Source of the DNA: an uncultured Negativicutes bacterium
GTDB taxonomy: Bacteria; Bacillota; Negativicutes; Acidaminococcales; Acidaminococcaceae
Reading direction: 5' to 3'
Assembly (NCBI GenBank): GCA_937926555.1
Contig: CALAZX010000218.1
Location: 1 to 32,460, forward strand
Length of the DNA: 32,460 nucleotides
The translations under genes and the position numbers were made by a program. Numbering within the stretch: the first letter of the stretch is position 1; each line of letters opens with the position of its first letter. The notes under the pieces are model-generated. The model worked only from the letters and a program-made list of their open reading frames with translations. It did no database searches and was not told where the DNA came from. This document shows positions 31,172 to 32,460 of the stretch, piece after piece.

Positions 31172-31200
31172 TTGACAGAAAAGGCCTCCCGTGTTAGCAT
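31172..31200 (+). promoter_or_regulatory. Strong promoter of the DnaA_N-like gene
   Basis: A perfect TTGACA (31172-31177), a 17-bp spacer and TAGCAT (31195-31200). Confidence 0.8.
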
Positions 31201-31211
31201 AAATGTAACAA

Positions 31212-31232
31212 TATTAGTAACACTTACTAATA
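31212..31232 (+). promoter_or_regulatory. 9-3-9 palindromic operator at the transcription start
   Basis: The arms TATTAGTAA (31212-31220) and TTACTAATA (31224-31232) are exact inverted repeats separated by CAC. The site begins 12 bp after the -10 hexamer, the standard position for a repressor of the TetR or MarR kind. The regulator itself is not in the window. Confidence 0.75.
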
Positions 31233-31287
31233 AAGTTAGAGGGTAATCAAAGTCGTGTTTTTGCAAAAGCATTAAGGAGGCTGCAAG

Positions 31288-31686
31288 ATGAGTGGATTAA
31301 GACCTATCAGTATGGGCGCTGTGAGCCAGCAGGTTCGCCAGCGCAGATCTGGAATGCTGGAAGAAAGCATTGTGATCCCCGAGAACAAACGGGTGGAGAC
31401 AACCGAGTTCGTCCCCCTGGCAGAGCGGATGAAAGCTGAGAAGCCGGAAATCGCGGAATGCCTGCGGGTTCTCAAAGACATGGTCGGCGAGGACATGTTC
31501 GCCAGACGGTTCGATGTCCTGCAGAACATCAACCGCTCCGGTAAGGACCTGCTGATTGTGGCGGGAAACGAACGGTTACGTACACTGCTCCTGAAAGACA
31601 ATCTGAAAGACATCATGACGGCTTTCAAAGTCGAGAATGTGCGGATTGTAGGCGGTGCAGGTATCGGCGGCTTTGACGCATTCTAA
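31288..31686 (+). CDS. Small protein with a DnaA N-terminal-domain-like segment
   Basis: I do not recognise this 132-aa protein by name. Residues ~1-50 are polar and probably flexible. Residues ~55-125 follow the pattern of DnaA domain I: a helix (AECLRVLKDMVGEDMFARRF), a turn, a strand (KDLLIVAGN), helices (ERLRTLLLKDNLKDIMTAF) and a last strand (VENVRIVGGA). This compares with the ...SFETWF...LTITAPNEFARDWLESRY... arrangement of DnaA. No AAA+ or DNA-binding domain is present, so it could be a stand-alone protein-protein interaction module. ATG 31288 follows AAGGAGG. It has its own operator-controlled promoter and terminator. The assignment is by pattern only. Confidence 0.55.
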   Translation: MSGLRPISMGAVSQQVRQRRSGMLEESIVIPENKRVETTEFVPLAERMKAEKPEIAECLRVLKDMVGEDMFARRFDVLQNINRSGKDLLIVAGNERLRTLLLKDNLKDIMTAFKVENVRIVGGAGIGGFDAF

Positions 31687-31694
31687 AAAATCTG

Positions 31695-31731
31695 GTCCGG
31701 GATGGACGGTTCTGTCCCGGACTTTTATTTT
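31695..31731 (+). terminator. Terminator after the DnaA_N-like gene
   Basis: GTCCGGGA (31695-31702) pairs exactly with TCCCGGAC (31715-31722), followed by TTTTATTTT. Confidence 0.85.
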
Positions 31732-31743
31732 GGAGATGATACT

Positions 31744-32460
31744 GTGAAACAACTTTTCAACTACTGCAGCGTTCCCGGCTGCGAGGCCGAGCTGCGGTTT
31801 GACGGCATGACACTGGGTCAGTACATCAGCTCCCTGGGGCTGGATGGCGTGGAGCTGCTGGTATACCGCAGTGAGCCGTACATGCGCTCCTACGAGAAGG
31901 AGACGCTGGGGGTCCATCTGCGTACCTGGAACACCTGGTACGATTTCTGGACCGGGAACAAGAAACGGCTGGCGGAGATTTTCTCCACCGAAGAGGAGAT
32001 GGCCGCATATTATGGCGGTCTGAAGAAACGGAACTGGCTTCTGGAGATCAAGCACAATATCCAGGCGGCGCTGATGGAGAATCCGGAATACCTGGTCTTC
32101 CATGTGGGCGAGGCCACACCGGAGGAGCAGTTCAGCTGGAAATTCGCCCATTCCGACATGCAGGTGGCGAAAATGGCGGCGCGGGTGTTCAACCGGGTTT
32201 CGAAAGAGATTCCCGACAACGTGCTGGTGCTGTTCGAGAACACCTGGTGGCCGGGACTGCGGCTGACGGATCCCGAGGTGGTGGAGACCTTCCTCTACAA
32301 TGTGCACCGGGACAATATCGGCCTGACCCTGAACACGGGGCATCTGATGAACACCAACCCTTCCCTCCGCACGGAGAAAGAGGCCATCGAGTTCATCTGT
32401 GACACAATCAAGAACCTGGGGTCCCTGACCCGTTACATCAAGGGCATCCATCTGAGCTGC
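31744..32460 (+). CDS. Sugar phosphate isomerase/epimerase-like TIM barrel protein (3' end outside window)
   Basis: The reading frame starts at GTG 31744 (GGAGA upstream) and stays open for 239 codons to the window edge. It resembles the xylose isomerase-like TIM barrel / AP endonuclease 2 superfamily: an N-terminal strand with TLGQYISSLGLDGVELLVYRSEP, then PEYLVFHVGEATPEE, KEIPDNVLVLFENTWWPGLRLTDPE with the strand-end Glu, NIGLTLNTGHLMNTNPS corresponding to the usual D-x-G-H segment, and TRYIKGIHLSC. The metal-ligand positions Glu and His are present. The substrate is unknown. Only 13 bp separate it from the preceding terminator, so it may depend on readthrough or a promoter inside the upstream gene. 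Confidence 0.8.
   Translation, partial: MKQLFNYCSVPGCEAELRFDGMTLGQYISSLGLDGVELLVYRSEPYMRSYEKETLGVHLRTWNTWYDFWTGNKKRLAEIFSTEEEMAAYYGGLKKRNWLLEIKHNIQAALMENPEYLVFHVGEATPEEQFSWKFAHSDMQVAKMAARVFNRVSKEIPDNVLVLFENTWWPGLRLTDPEVVETFLYNVHRDNIGLTLNTGHLMNTNPSLRTEKEAIEFICDTIKNLGSLTRYIKGIHLSC

Noticed and set aside
1..32460. tRNA, rRNA, CRISPR arrays, complete transposases or phage genes
   Set aside because: Looked for and not seen.

Overview
The window (about 32.5 kb) looks like chromosomal DNA of a diderm Firmicute of the class Negativicutes (Acidaminococcaceae or a relative; the genus is inference). The main support is an outer-membrane beta-barrel protein with a signal peptide, one N-terminal SLH domain and a C-terminal Phe, which is the OmpM/Mep45 type typical of this class, lying beside an ExbB-ExbD-TonB operon. 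Most genes are GC-rich with strong third-position G/C. The surface-polysaccharide block at about 17.2-19.5 kb and 22.2-25.9 kb is clearly AT-rich, which points to horizontal acquisition.

Layout. 165-6085: potassium uptake, with one trkA followed by three tandem trkH paralogues; the first trkH is cut 33 codons short by an in-frame TAA. 6279-7586: a LarA-type nickel-pincer racemase. 8011-9273: the SLH-anchored outer-membrane protein, with a long structured leader. 9588-11344: exbB-exbD-tonB behind a consensus promoter overlapped by a good Fur box. 11628-12818: a class I/II aminotransferase. 13017-13586: a cysteine-rich DUF2284-type protein. A run of three hairpin terminators then separates these from two minus-strand genes, class II fructose-bisphosphate aldolase and an RluA-family pseudouridine synthase.

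15998-26973 is a surface glycan locus: glycosyltransferases, a hexapeptide acyltransferase, rfbA, rfbC, a sugar aminotransferase, a polysaccharide pyruvyl transferase-like protein, an FrhB-type iron-sulfur protein and rfbB. No rfbD (dTDP-4-keto-rhamnose reductase) is visible. Inside the locus are the wreckage of a second glycosyltransferase copy (17183-17569) and a degraded copy of the first 170 bp of rfbA (18254-18422). They flank the acyltransferase gene, so a cassette has been duplicated and has decayed.

27043-29885 is a complete FecBCD/BtuFCD-type importer (lipoprotein, permease, ATPase), which would be energised at the outer membrane by the TonB system. 29983-31017 is a radical SAM/SPASM protein whose reading frame continues past an in-frame TAG for 32 codons that look like its natural tail. 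After it, a textbook promoter with a 9-3-9 palindromic operator drives a small protein resembling the DnaA N-terminal domain. The window ends inside a sugar-phosphate isomerase-like TIM barrel gene.

I saw no rRNA, tRNA, CRISPR array or intact insertion sequence. No wholly new system is proven. The best candidates for a second look are the decayed cassette, the two near-terminal in-frame stops, the operator-controlled DnaA_N-like gene and a 113-bp element bounded by 13-bp inverted repeats.
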